Below are positions 34,040 to 44,448 of a DNA stretch of 64,000 nt, piece after piece. The notes under the pieces were generated by a model. The model searched no databases, had not been told where the DNA came from, and saw only the letters and a program-made list of their open reading frames with translations. Source of the stretch: Toxorhynchites rutilus septentrionalis (lineage: Eukaryota > Arthropoda > Insecta > Diptera > Culicidae); contig NC_073745.1 in the NCBI RefSeq assembly GCF_029784135.1, positions 76,565,569 through 76,629,568 of the forward strand. Direction: 5' to 3'. Made by a program: the position numbers and the translations under genes. Within the stretch, counting starts at the first letter, position 1, and each line of letters opens with the position of its first letter.

Positions 34040-34310
34040 CGACGGCGCCAGTGGTTGTATGGTTAGCGTAACAGCCTCACAATCCAATCGGCCTGGGTTA
34101 AATCCCAGCTGGCGTCGTTGGGATTTTCTGAGGCGAAAAATCTCTGGTTACGTCTTCCTTCGGAGCGGAAGTAAAAGAAGTTGGCCCGGCTCATGAGTTG
34201 TTGAGTCTGATAGGTAGGAACAGGTGGAGTCGCCTCCCTGATGTCGGTGATTGGCACTAAAGTGGCGGAAATAGGCCGACGAAAAATAAGCGAAGATAAA
34301 AAAAAAAAAA
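34040..34310 (+). mobile_element. tRNA-derived SINE, copy B, with 14-bp TSD
   Basis: Same element as copy A at 18,695. It differs by a G/A at CCAATCGG and a C/A inside the B box, which becomes GGTTAAATCCC. Flanked by AACAACCTCGAAAA at 34,026-34,039 and 34,311-34,324. The B-box change may have inactivated it after insertion. Confidence 0.9.
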
Positions 34311-34324
34311 AACAACCTCGAAAA

Positions 34325-35886
34325 GAGTAGCACTACTTCATTACGACCAGGATTAGCGCAAATGCAATCCTAGTTGAAAACAGTTTTGCGACTGGCACGT
34401 GAACCCAAATAAATAAATAACTTATTATAACTTGGTATTTCCCAAATAATTTTAGGTGCACAACTTTAACAACTGCTTCACCATAGCGTCATTTCAACGC
34501 ATTGATGCAAAGGCACCAACGAAGCCTTTATGATGACAGAAAATAAACAAAGTTAACTGCTTGGAGAAAGGCTGAATATTTGCTTCAGCAGAGATTCATT
34601 ACCAATACCCTAGCGTAAATATTTCCCTCCCGCTATCTCCCCTCCTTGCTTATATTTATCATTACGACTGTATAATTTGAGACACCAAACAATCATCAAT
34701 CATAGCGTAACAAAATTAGGCGATTGTGGCATTATTACAAGGCTAATGCACACGGGAGCAGATACAAATGGAGTTTCAGCGTAGCGAAGATGCACTATTT
34801 TTACATACGGGTAATGAAGCACGCACGTAAGCATACAAATATCCATATATCGATGGCTCGAAGCAACTAAATATACACACACTTACTCCGTTTTGCGCTC
34901 TTCTCAACAGAAGCCCTTTCTGTTAATTTTGCCAGTCTAGATTAGCTTAGCTGCTTGTTTGATGATTCTCCACACAATTGTGTAACTCAGAACCTTAATG
35001 CAATGGTTTCAGTTCAATGCAATGATTGCAATTCCAGAGACATCAGCGAGTGAGTAATTTGGTCGCGTCCACAGCACAATCCGAAACGAAGACATGTCAT
35101 GATGCAGAACAAGGAAGAACAAGCGATATCCATTGCTTTGAATACAGAACGATACTGAAAGTATGCCTTCCTTCCTTGCTTGAGACTTTAAACTTCTTCA
35201 GTTCATTCGTCTCTAACCTTCAAAAAGTCCCTTGGAAAACTTTACTTTATCCATAATATTACTCCTTCACCCCCATTGTCTTGAGAAAGGCATTCGATCC
35301 CTCGCTGTCCAGCTCGCCCAGCAACGATGTTGTTCAGTCGACTTCCTGACGAAGATTGAAAGTGTGCCTCAGCGAGATCCACTGTTTATACTCTAGGCAA
35401 ATATTCCCCTTCGTTCTTCTTCTTTTCCTTTGTTCACGGAGACATTACCATTACGATTTCCCCTTCGTTGCTCGTCGATAAGTTGCTCGTTATTGACAGC
35501 TCTGTTTGGGAAAGCACACAAACGGACAGAACAAATGTATGAGGAAATGGGAATGCTTTCAATTTTCATCAATTAAAGCATATACAGACTATGGAATTGT
35601 GATGTATAGCATATCAAACAAATCTTAGGGAATTTCCGATTCGTTTGGTATGTAAATCTCCAAAATCCGTTCGCGGCAAAAATAGTTATTAACGTTAACT
35701 TTACTTCATAAAAACGTGACCTGTTTTCTGATTTGGCACCCTTAATGAAAGACGTAGTTCTACGTCAAAAACAAAAGTACAAAATGGCTAAGATCAGGAG
35801 CACCGAAAACCTGAAAGATCACTTCGATGTACAAAAGTGAAAAAAACAAGAGCGTTTTTTGAATTAAATGTATTTACAAATTAATA
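34325..35886. other. Unassigned; possible last host exon near 35,288-35,350
   Basis: A short plus-strand stretch after CTTGAG or GAAAG reads AFDPSLSSSPSNDVVQSTS and stops at about 35,349. It is GC-richer than its flanks and followed by UTR-like DNA. Evidence is thin. The palindrome GACGTAGTTCTACGTC is at about 35,752. Confidence 0.3.
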
Positions 35887-36976
35887 CAGGTTGGACTCGA
35901 TTATATACAATTTTGCATTCGATTAAATACAGTTTGAAAAGAATATATTTTTTTACATTTCAAATATGGCTTATTTCAAGCATAAACGCAATCGTTCAAT
36001 GTTAAAGTGAAATTTAAGTGGCTATCATATGCACAGTGGGGTAAAAATCGTGATTTTTGAAGATTTTGCTCGAATTTTCACCAGAAATGGTTTATATCGA
36101 TATTGCAGCCAAATTAAGAAAGATGGAAGTTGGGTGTCGAAGAACAAATTGTAGAGCGGTTAGAGAGCTTCAATTTAATTGATAGAAACAATGAAGTTTA
36201 ATATGAATTTTTAGGATAAAATTAATAAAAACACATTAAAAATTACAAACTTTTAAGTTTTCACTTCCGAAATGTTATTTATATCCACTAATTTAGATGT
36301 TCCACTACTATATACTGTACTAAATTTTCTCATCTTTCAAATAAAAGCAACATAATTGTCTTACGTAGCGTACTTTTTTATGAAGAATCACTTTGAGGCA
36401 TCAGAGTCCGAAACAGAAAAAAAGTTCTATAACTCTGTTGTTAAAATTCGAGCATATGTGTAGAATGATTTTTTCAAAAAATATTATCGTCTATCACCCC
36501 TGAAGGATTCTGGATAAATTTATTTTTTTCATGTAAGAAAGATGTTTTCTGACTTTAAGGGGATGGATAAAAAATTAAATTCTTCTTTTATATTTGAGGG
36601 GCTTAGAATGAAAGGGGTGTAAGTGATTTGATCGATTTCTCTACATCGACTCTCACTCTTGTTCATAGCTTAGCTGCAGATACATTCTCAGCTGTGTTTG
36701 ATAATGTGGAAGATAGGTCAAAACCTCATCTATCGGATTCTACAGCAAACATAAATTTGAACGTTTTTGCAATTGAATTATTAACTGAAGAAAAAGTTGA
36801 TGAAGAGAAATCGATCAAGTCACTTACACCCCTTGCATTCTAAGGCCCTCATTTATAAAGCGAAACATATATTCATCAAAAACGAATAAACATTATTTTT
36901 TGACTCGATTATATACAGGATTTGATTATATACAGTGAAAATAAATCCAAGACTGTATATAATCGAGTCCGCGCTG
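35887..36976. mobile_element. pogo/Tigger-like nonautonomous element, TA target
   Basis: Ends CAGGTTGGACTCGATTATAT and, reverse complemented, CAGCGCGGACTCGATTATAT, flanked by TA on both sides. CAG-start ends with TA targets fit the pogo branch of the Tc1/mariner superfamily. Internal AAGACTGTATATAATCGAGT and GATTATATACAG repeats lie near the right end. No transposase. It contains a second inverted-repeat element. Confidence 0.65.
36593..36853. mobile_element. Foldback MITE nested in the pogo-like element
   Basis: Inverted ends of about 55 bp: GAGGGGCTTAGAATGAAAGG..GTGATTTGATCGATTTCTCT and its counterpart at the right. The 71-codon frame at 36,628 lies wholly inside and is not a gene. Target duplication unclear. 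Confidence 0.65.
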
Positions 36977-36980
36977 TATA

Positions 36981-37365
36981 TTAGGTTGGGGAAAAAGTTA
37001 TCCATTTTTTTTTTGTGGGAAATTCAAAACGGTTTTTAATATGCTTTGCAATTTGGGTCAAATAAACACCGTTTTGTTGGAAAATTTGTTGCCATTCTAA
37101 GGGTAGCTTCTCTATCATAGAGGTCTTGGTCTTTATTAGCGAAAAACCATAGCAATAGATTTTTACAATCTTCTCTTAATCCCAATTTCTTATCACTCTG
37201 GAAATTTTCCAATGCGAGAAAAAGGTGATAATCGTTTGATGCCAGGTCAATAGATTTTTTTTAGTGTGAAATGCCACATGAAATTATGCGATCGATATTA
37301 CGCGAGATATTGATCACTAAAGCCAGCAAACGAGAAAATAATGGATACCTTTTTCCCCAACCTAA
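36981..37365. mobile_element. Mariner-derived MITE, 385 bp
   Basis: Ends TTAGGTTGGGGAAAAAG.TATCCATT on both sides, TA target at 36,979-36,980 and 37,366-37,367. It lies immediately beside the TA of the pogo-like element. It shares its termini with the lone end at 1,789. No coding sequence. Confidence 0.8.
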
Positions 37366-37367
37366 TA

Positions 37368-40300
37368 TTTAATTCAAAAAGCTTAAATGCTCTCATTTCT
37401 TTCACTTTTGGTCATCGAAGCGAATTCTCTTGTTGTTGGTGTTCCTGTTCTTAGCCGTTTTTTAGTTTAGTTTTCTTGAAATTATTCGATATAAATTTTA
37501 AGGGGAATAGCAAATGTTGATTCGTGTACAAATTCATTAGACATCAAACTTCGTTTAGGAAAATCATAAACCGTTACTTGGTTGGCTGAAATATAAGATA
37601 AGCATGGTTTCTTGCTGTGGTGACTGAGAGCAGACAAACGACCACAAAGAGTTAAGAGACTGTTTATTCTCCACAAAACTGAACAAATGAGTCAAACGCA
37701 AATAATAAAAATCAGCTCAGCATAACAACAACGAAGCTCCGCGATCAATTCTCACTCAGAAACGTTCAATTAATAGTCCCATCCCATTCCCACGGAATAA
37801 AATCTACTTCAAGGAAACAATAAGTAATTAATCAATCCAAAAACTGCAAAGCAGACAATGTTTATAGAATAAAACAACATTTATAATAAACAAATATCAT
37901 TACCGATAATCCAATACCATTTCATCACGAAGGAACGAGTTCACCTCCGAAGCCGACTACAGTAACTGTGTGCAATAATAACCGATAGAGACAGAGACAT
38001 ATGTGTTAGAGGATGGCATCCAAAGCAAACCAAAACATAGAGACTATTTTTCAAACAAAATGTAATTGAAACTTTCTCTCAAACAAACGAATCAATAGCT
38101 AGCTACAACAATCATCCTCCCACAGAGTCACCCTCGAAAGCGTAGAGTAGGATTTCAAACAGAATCTAAAATTATATTCCTCTATTTAGGCAGTGACAGT
38201 GAACCAAACAGAACCACTTACTCGTATAGACCGACAAAATAAAAATAAAATCAGATCCAAATATTTACTGTATAGATTTACCTAGCGTTACAACTAGTGC
38301 TGTTTGCTCTGTCCCACCCGGTGCAGGGGGTCCTTACCCCATCATAACGTCAACTACGGGAAATCGGATGGGATGAGAGCCTCAAAAACCGGTGAGACCG
38401 GGCAACAGACCCACAGATGAGTTATCTAGCTGTTCACTAACTAGATTTTTCCTATTGATAGTTACTACTCACTAAATAGGTCTTTCGGTACATTTTCTGC
38501 TGGACTCAAACGTGAACACTATCATTTATCCTCTGACTGCTGATGTTTCTATTTTGAATCAAAAACTATGCCCGGTATCTACAATGAAGTTCACTTTTAC
38601 AGATTTTTCGGGGGGAAAATCAACCAAAACGAGTTTGACGGAAATACAAACATCGGCAGCCAGCGATAGAAAAACACAATAAATATGGTCTAGAGTTTTA
38701 TTCTTCTACATTCTACTTCTACAAAACCAAATTTTGGACAAAATAAACCAGAACAAATATCAAAGATGCATCCAGAAGGAAAACTAATTTAACATAAGTA
38801 GTGTAGAGCAGTGTTCGACGCAAACAATGAAACTTTACTATTTTAGGGTAGCCCGTTGGCTGAGGAGATCCGTACCGCGTAAGTATTAGGCATATTTTTG
38901 TATAATCGATTCGCCAATTTTTATATTCAAACAATGCATTTGGGCGGGAGAAGGAGGAACCAATAAATCGGATAGATCCAGGAGAGGGAAAAACGTGTAT
39001 AACCATGGGTATAACCACCAATAAACGAGGGATGAAAGCGAAAGAAATCAATAACCCAACGGAGGGAAAGCGGTTCCGCAAGTGTTCCACACAAATCATC
39101 TTGGAAGAAAAGTACTCAATAAATGATATGGCAGAGGTTCTCGTATTTTCTAAAACTCTTGGAAAGTTCCAACGCTGCTAGAAGTAAGAAAACAAAACTA
39201 ATGTACAATGGGCGCGGGGTGGGAACTTGTCGGTGTAAATTTTGCGTTTCAGAATGTAAATTGGGTAGTGAAAGCATTTGCTGCCGCTCAGTTTAGCTAG
39301 CGCGATGGCGGAGCGTCGCGTTGTAATCAGAGATATTATGTAGCCGTAATGGAACACTAGATAGACATATCATGATCATTCAATAATTACTATTAGCTAA
39401 ACAATACTGCATGAATTATAATTTCTTATATATTTCAACAAAAACGAATGAAAGGAGAAGAGAAAGATAATGATTATATAAACTTCTGGAATAATGCATA
39501 GGAAGAACAATTCAATACGATGTATAAAATACAACAACAGCAAAAAAAAACTATTATTCTTCATACTCTCAAATAAATTCTTATTAATTCTACAAATGAA
39601 TGCATCGTTGTTTTATGTCGCAAATATTCTTCAAAATAATCCGAAAATCTTTAGAAATGAGTTCGGTTCAGTCACGGAGAGTAAAGAGGTACTTGACACA
39701 AGATACACTGTAATAAAGAATTGACTCCTAATATGTAATGAATCATTCAATATCCCAGCGTTTCCAAAATGATGATTTTTGAATAGCCAACTGGTTCCAC
39801 GACTCGGAGAAAATCATTTGGCCAGACGATTGAATCTTGATTTCACTATCGAGTTTTCAAACGGCACTTTCATCGTATTTGATGAGAATGTCAGGAAGCA
39901 AGAAATTGACTTTCGTTGCATGACGACGTTTCACGAAACTTGTAACTGCTTTATCAAACAAAAATCGTATTTTCGTCTCTCAACCCATCCTATTTTCTCG
40001 TAATCTAGGATCCTGTGCGAATGCAATTCATTCAAACATGCATCGATCTTCTCAAGAAATACTTCTCAAATGACCTGAACTACCATACCCTCTTATAAGG
40101 CTCGATCAGACTAAATTTACTAGAATAAATGAGATTTCTCGACACATTTCTCGTTCAAATTGAATAGGATTTAAAATATTTAAAAAGGATTTAGATGGAA
40201 TAAACACCTAAATATATATATAGGATAAGGTACACCGGAATAAATTACGGGAGCCATAACTCTTACTAGGAATGATGGATTAACGTGATATATTTTTTCA

Positions 40301-40789
40301 GTAAATAGTATCGACATTCATAACCAGAATATTCGTTTATTTTTTGTCGTACGTGAAATGAAAATAAACATTTTTGAGCGCTGACTCAATTGATTCGAAA
40401 CTACTGATTTTTAATTAATATCTTCAGAATTGCACGTTAGATAATCAAATAGTGATAATTAAGTGTAGAGGAACTGGTACAAAATCGGTACCCCATTTGG
40501 TTTTTTTTTGGACTTAGCTCTTGGCCAATGCTCGGAATTTATTCATATTACGTCAGCTTATGAAAGGATATATTGCGGACATTTCCCCGCAAACCGATTT
40601 CAAAAATCTTGATTTGACTCGGAGCTTTGAGCATAGAAGTGAAACAACTCAAATTCGAGTACCCGAGTTTTATTTTTTCAAATTAAAAGAATCGTCCTGA
40701 AATCATTGAAAAATGATTTTTTTGACATTTTCATACATAAAATAAGTAAAAAAACTTTTTAGATTAAACGGTTTAATTGTGATCAAACA
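37368..40789. other. Long UTR-like or intergenic stretch
   Basis: A/T-rich, with plus-strand AATAAA hexamers and a GC-richer patch at 38,310-38,420 that matches nothing I recognise. The 126-codon minus-strand frame at 38,719-39,099 has no domain. An element-end-like AAGGTACACCGGAATAAAT lies near 40,226 without a partner. Confidence 0.35.
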
Positions 40790-41053
40790 TAATAATGTAC
40801 TAAAAGCTAGAAAATAATTAGGCAAGTAGCAGTTAGCAGTTATCACACATCTCCTTCATTAGTCTAGGGCATTGATAAGACTAAAATACAATCGTGGGAC
40901 ATATGAGGATGTCGCTAATTGTGGATAATGGAAATCTAACGTGCCCCACCACTTTAATTTAGTCTTATCAATGCCCTAGACTAATGAAGGAGAGGTGTGA
41001 TAACTGCTAACTGCTACTTGCCTAATTATTTTCTAGCTTTTAGTACATTATTA
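40790..41053. repeat. 264-bp hairpin abutting the DD37E terminal repeat
   Basis: The left arm from 40,790 (TAATAATGTACTAAAAGC) pairs with the right arm ending at 41,053. Arms of about 100 bp are almost perfect (GGCAAGTAGCAGTTAGCAGT, CATTAGTCTAGGGCATTGAT). The loop is about 60 bp. The right arm ends exactly at the TA target of the DD37E element. Probably a MITE; a folded RNA is possible. Confidence 0.8.
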
Positions 41054-41955
41054 AAGGGTGTGTCACATCAAATTGCATCACGGAAAAAACGCTGTAGAAA
41101 TTCGCCCAGTAGACCGATCCTTTTGAAAATTTTAGACAGTAAAATAAAAACTATTAAACAACTTTTGGCATTTTCTTATTATTCATACTTCGAGCCCAAG
41201 CCCGTATGCTTGCACCTTCCTCTTTACCCCGCCCATAAGGTTCTGTACAACGTCAGGTTGTAGTTTTTTTTGAACAGAAATCCATTTTCTCTTGAAGTCC
41301 GCCTCCGATTTGACAACTTTTGGGTTCTTCCGGAGGGGCCGCTTCATAATCGCCCAATATTTCTCTATTGGGCGAAGCTCCGGCGCGTTGGGCGGGTTCA
41401 TTTCCTTTGGCACGAAGGTGACCCCGTTGGCTTCGTACCACTCCAACACATCCTTTGAATAGTGGCACGAAGCGAGATCCGGCCAGAAGATGGTCGGGCC
41501 CTCGTGCTGCTTCAATAGTGGTAGTAAGCGCTTCTGTAGGCACTCCTTAAGGTAAACCTGCCCGTTTACCGTGCCGGTCATTAAGAAGGGGGCGCTCTGC
41601 TTTCCGCAAGAGCAGATCGCTTGCCACACCATGTACTTTTTGGCAAACTTGGATAGTTTCTGCTTGCGAATCTCCTCCGGAACGCTGAATTTGTCCTCGG
41701 AGAAGAACAACAGGCCCGGCAGCTGGCGAAAGTCCGCTTTGATGTAGGTTTCGTCATCCATTACCAGGCAATGCGGCTTCGTCAGCATTTCGGTGTACAG
41801 CTTCCGGGCTCGGGTCTTCCCCACCATGTTTTGCCTATCGTCGTGGTTAGGAGCCTTCTTGTATGTACGCAGGCCCTCCCGCTGCTTGGTCCGCTGGACG
41901 AATGAACTTGACAAATTCAGCTTATTGGCGTCATCCCGGACCGAACTTCTCGGAT

Positions 41956-42003
<48 letters not shown>

Positions 42004-42106
42004 ATCCGAGAAGTTCGGTCCGGGATGACGCCAATAAGCTGAATTTGTCAAGTTCATTTGTCCAGCGGACCAAGCAGCGGGAGGGCCTGCGTACATACAA
42101 GAAGGC
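41054..42106 (-). mobile_element. DD37E ITm transposon, copy a, collapsed into a palindrome
   Basis: Starts with AAGGGTGTGTCACATCAAAT, identical to the ends of copy b at 50,488. The transposase body runs to about 41,958. There an (AT)n core of about 42 bp begins, and 42,001-42,106 then repeats 41,853-41,958 in inverted form with about one mismatch. The distal half (5' part of the transposase and second terminal repeat) is missing. The element therefore ended in a hairpin-type rearrangement. Confidence 0.88.
41183..41956 (-). pseudogene. DD37E (ITm) transposase, C-terminal two-thirds, copy a
   Basis: Cut-and-paste transposase of the IS630-Tc1-mariner superfamily. Minus strand: SSVRDDANKLNLSSSFVQRT (second helix-turn-helix), then catalytic CLVMDDETYIKADF (first Asp), FWPDLASCHY (second Asp) and LRPIEKYW (Glu). 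Counting gives 37 residues between the second Asp and the Glu, the spacing of the mosquito DD37E family. The C-terminus is complete (VQAYGLGLEV). The N-terminal DNA-binding part is lost; in its place the frame runs into an Ile-Tyr string from the AT core and then the antisense of its own helix-turn-helix. The long 305-codon frame is therefore an artefact of the palindrome. No frameshift in the catalytic part, but it cannot work without its first domain. Confidence 0.88.
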
Positions 42107-43294
42107 TATATATTCTTTTCTCTTGTATGCTAATTGTTGGGAGTTTCACAAAACAATCAACTAGCATGAACAGTGATGTTGCCGCCTAAGAAAAAATAGA
42201 AAAATAGTGCAGAGCGCTACTCAATGTGATTTGAGCTCGACTTGTCAAAAAAACTCCGATAGCATCCACAGTATCTGATATCTTGTAATGTGTTGTTGAT
42301 AAACGATTCATTATGATAATTTCAATCTGTTTTGATTTTCCAAAACAGACGTATGTTCAGTTACTGTTCTTAATTTCCGGTTGTAATTAAAATAAAATGA
42401 ATTCCTTCAATTCTGTAATTCCGCAATTTCAAATGAAAAATAAAATGATCATATCTCTAAAAATTTCCCAAAGCGTATTATCGATCAACATTGTTGAGTT
42501 TTTACAGCTACATTGAAAATATGTTTCTTTTCTTTTTTAAATTTCTTCGTATAATACGTTTAATAATATCCCCTTGTTTACTCTTTTAATTCATTCATCA
42601 TATATTTGAAGGGCGTGTGTGCCTCGTCCATTAATTTTCTTCGCCTTTAATGAGCTATTTTGTGTCATTTGTAAGTTTTACAATATAATTTCAACCCACA
42701 TCTTTAGTTACTCATGAACTTTAATGCAAATTTTGCATTTTATAAAAATCCCACTTCAAAAATGTGTTTGTAAAAATTTAAATCACACATTCAAAATTCG
42801 ATCAGTGCATTTCCCCATATTGCCCTGTTCATACTATTAAAGTATGGGAGACAGGAATGTTTTTTCAAACAAAATAAACAGTTTTTTTGCAGAATTGATG
42901 GAATATTGTTAAATAATGATCGCCCCTTCTTTTATTCATGTTTCTCAAGACTTGTTATCCTGTCATCCTAAAGCTTGTCTTTAGGTAGTATCATGTTTCG
43001 TATATTTAATAATTTCATTCATTGATTAGCTTTTCCTTTCGCCAGATTAATTTCATTGAACGATTAGCATACCTTAACTATAATTCAGTTTCAGTTGATG
43101 ATCACATACATATATATTATTTTTTCGTTTATTAATCTCCATTAACTCTCATTTTTCTTGCTCTTCTACATTCATTGTTAATCATTTTTCATATTATTAT
43201 TTGATGTGATTCTCTCGCAGTTAATATTCGGCAATAGTTCTGCAGCACTAAGCATGAAACTTCAGTTAGTAATATTGGCTGTTAAGTTATTGTG
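42107..43294. other. Unassigned AT-rich DNA
   Basis: No gene or repeat partner recognised. Confidence 0.5.
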
Positions 43295-43425
43295 TCAATA
43301 ACCAGTTAGCGCTCAACTTCCGAGTTGAACAGACGCGTTTTGTTTTTGCTATCATCTACGGAAGTCCTTCGCCGGCTATATATAATACGAAAGTTGCGAG
43401 AGTTTTCGTGTGCTATCGCGAGCCG

Positions 43426-44448
43426 ATGTCCGCGATGAAACGCCGCGAAAACACATTTCGCATTGATTATGCGAATGTGCCGAAAAAACCATCGTCCGAG
43501 GAGGTTCACCGTTTTGTTGGTGAGACGCTCGCTATGAAGCGTGAGGATATAAAGCGGATTCAATACAGCCGCAACCTCGGAATCGCTTTTATCAAAACTA
43601 CTTCTCTTGAAGTTGCACGAAAAGTCGTCGAGGACAACGACAATACTCATTAAGGTCTTAACAATACTTAACAATACTATACTCATTAAGGTCGACAATA
43701 CTTAATTAAGGTGGACGGAAAGTCATACGTTCTACGTCTGAAAATGGAGGATGGAGCGGTGGAAGTGAGGATCTACAATCTTTCCGAAGATGTATCCAAT
43801 CAAAAGATCGATAAATTTCTCAGTGCTTACGGAGAGGTTCTAACCATTCGAGAGGAGGTATGGAACGAGAAGCATTTTTTCTCTGGTCTACCGACCGGTG
43901 TCCGCATCGTGAGGATGACGGTCAAAAAAAATATTCCATCTTACGTCACCATTGATGGTGAAACGACACTTTTATCGTACTACGGCCAGCAACAGACTTG
44001 CCGACATTGCAGTGAATTCATTCACAACGGCGTCTCGTGTGTGCAAAACAAGAAGTTGCTGGTCCAAAAACTGGCAGCGAACAGCTTCTCATACGCAGAC
44101 GTTGCTAAGAATACAAATCCTCCACGTACGAAACCACTTGCTCAGCAATCCCGAGCTGCGAAGCCGAGCGGCTCAAAAGCAGCCGAAATACCAAAAGCGA
44201 TACCAATAGATACAGAAGCGTCTACAAGCAGCACAATGCCTGCTCCTACTGTTCTAGTTCAGCTCGAGAGGTTCGATGACTTCGCTATACCAACGAACGT
44301 GCAACAGGAACACGAAAATGAAAACGACACATGGAAAAAAGTTTTGCGCAAATCAATTTTGCAAAGGAAAACAAACGGCAATGATAGAGACTCATCTACT
44401 TGTAGTAGACGCTCGACACGTAGTACCAAAAAAAATGCGTTGCGATGA
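43426..44448 (+). pseudogene. L1/Tx1-like LINE ORF1 (nucleic-acid-binding protein)
   Basis: Encodes the RNA-binding partner of LINE retrotransposition. It starts at ATG 43,426 (MSAMKRRENTFRIDYANVPK). After VVEDNDN the frame is broken by a local expansion (43,640-43,705) in which ACAATACTTAA and ACTCATTAAGGT are repeated. The frame resumes with DGKSYVLRLKMEDGAVEVRI, KIDKFLSAYGEV (RRM-like segment) and one cysteine finger CRHCSEFIHNGVSC, then a Ser/Pro/Lys-rich tail. The TGA at 44,446-44,448 overlaps the ORF2 ATG. Homologues in this clade have the RRM-like region plus one or more CCHC fingers; only one is seen here. Apart from the expansion the frame is intact. Confidence 0.75.

Noticed and set aside
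36628..36843. 71-codon gene
   Set aside because: Lies entirely inside an inverted-repeat MITE and includes both terminal repeats in translation.
38719..39099. 126-codon minus-strand gene
   Set aside because: No domain, no splice context, composition of random AT-rich DNA.
41183..42100. Single 305-codon ORF as a complete transposase
   Set aside because: The first 47 residues come from the antisense inverted copy and the AT core (Ile-Tyr string); only the part from about 41,956 down is transposase.
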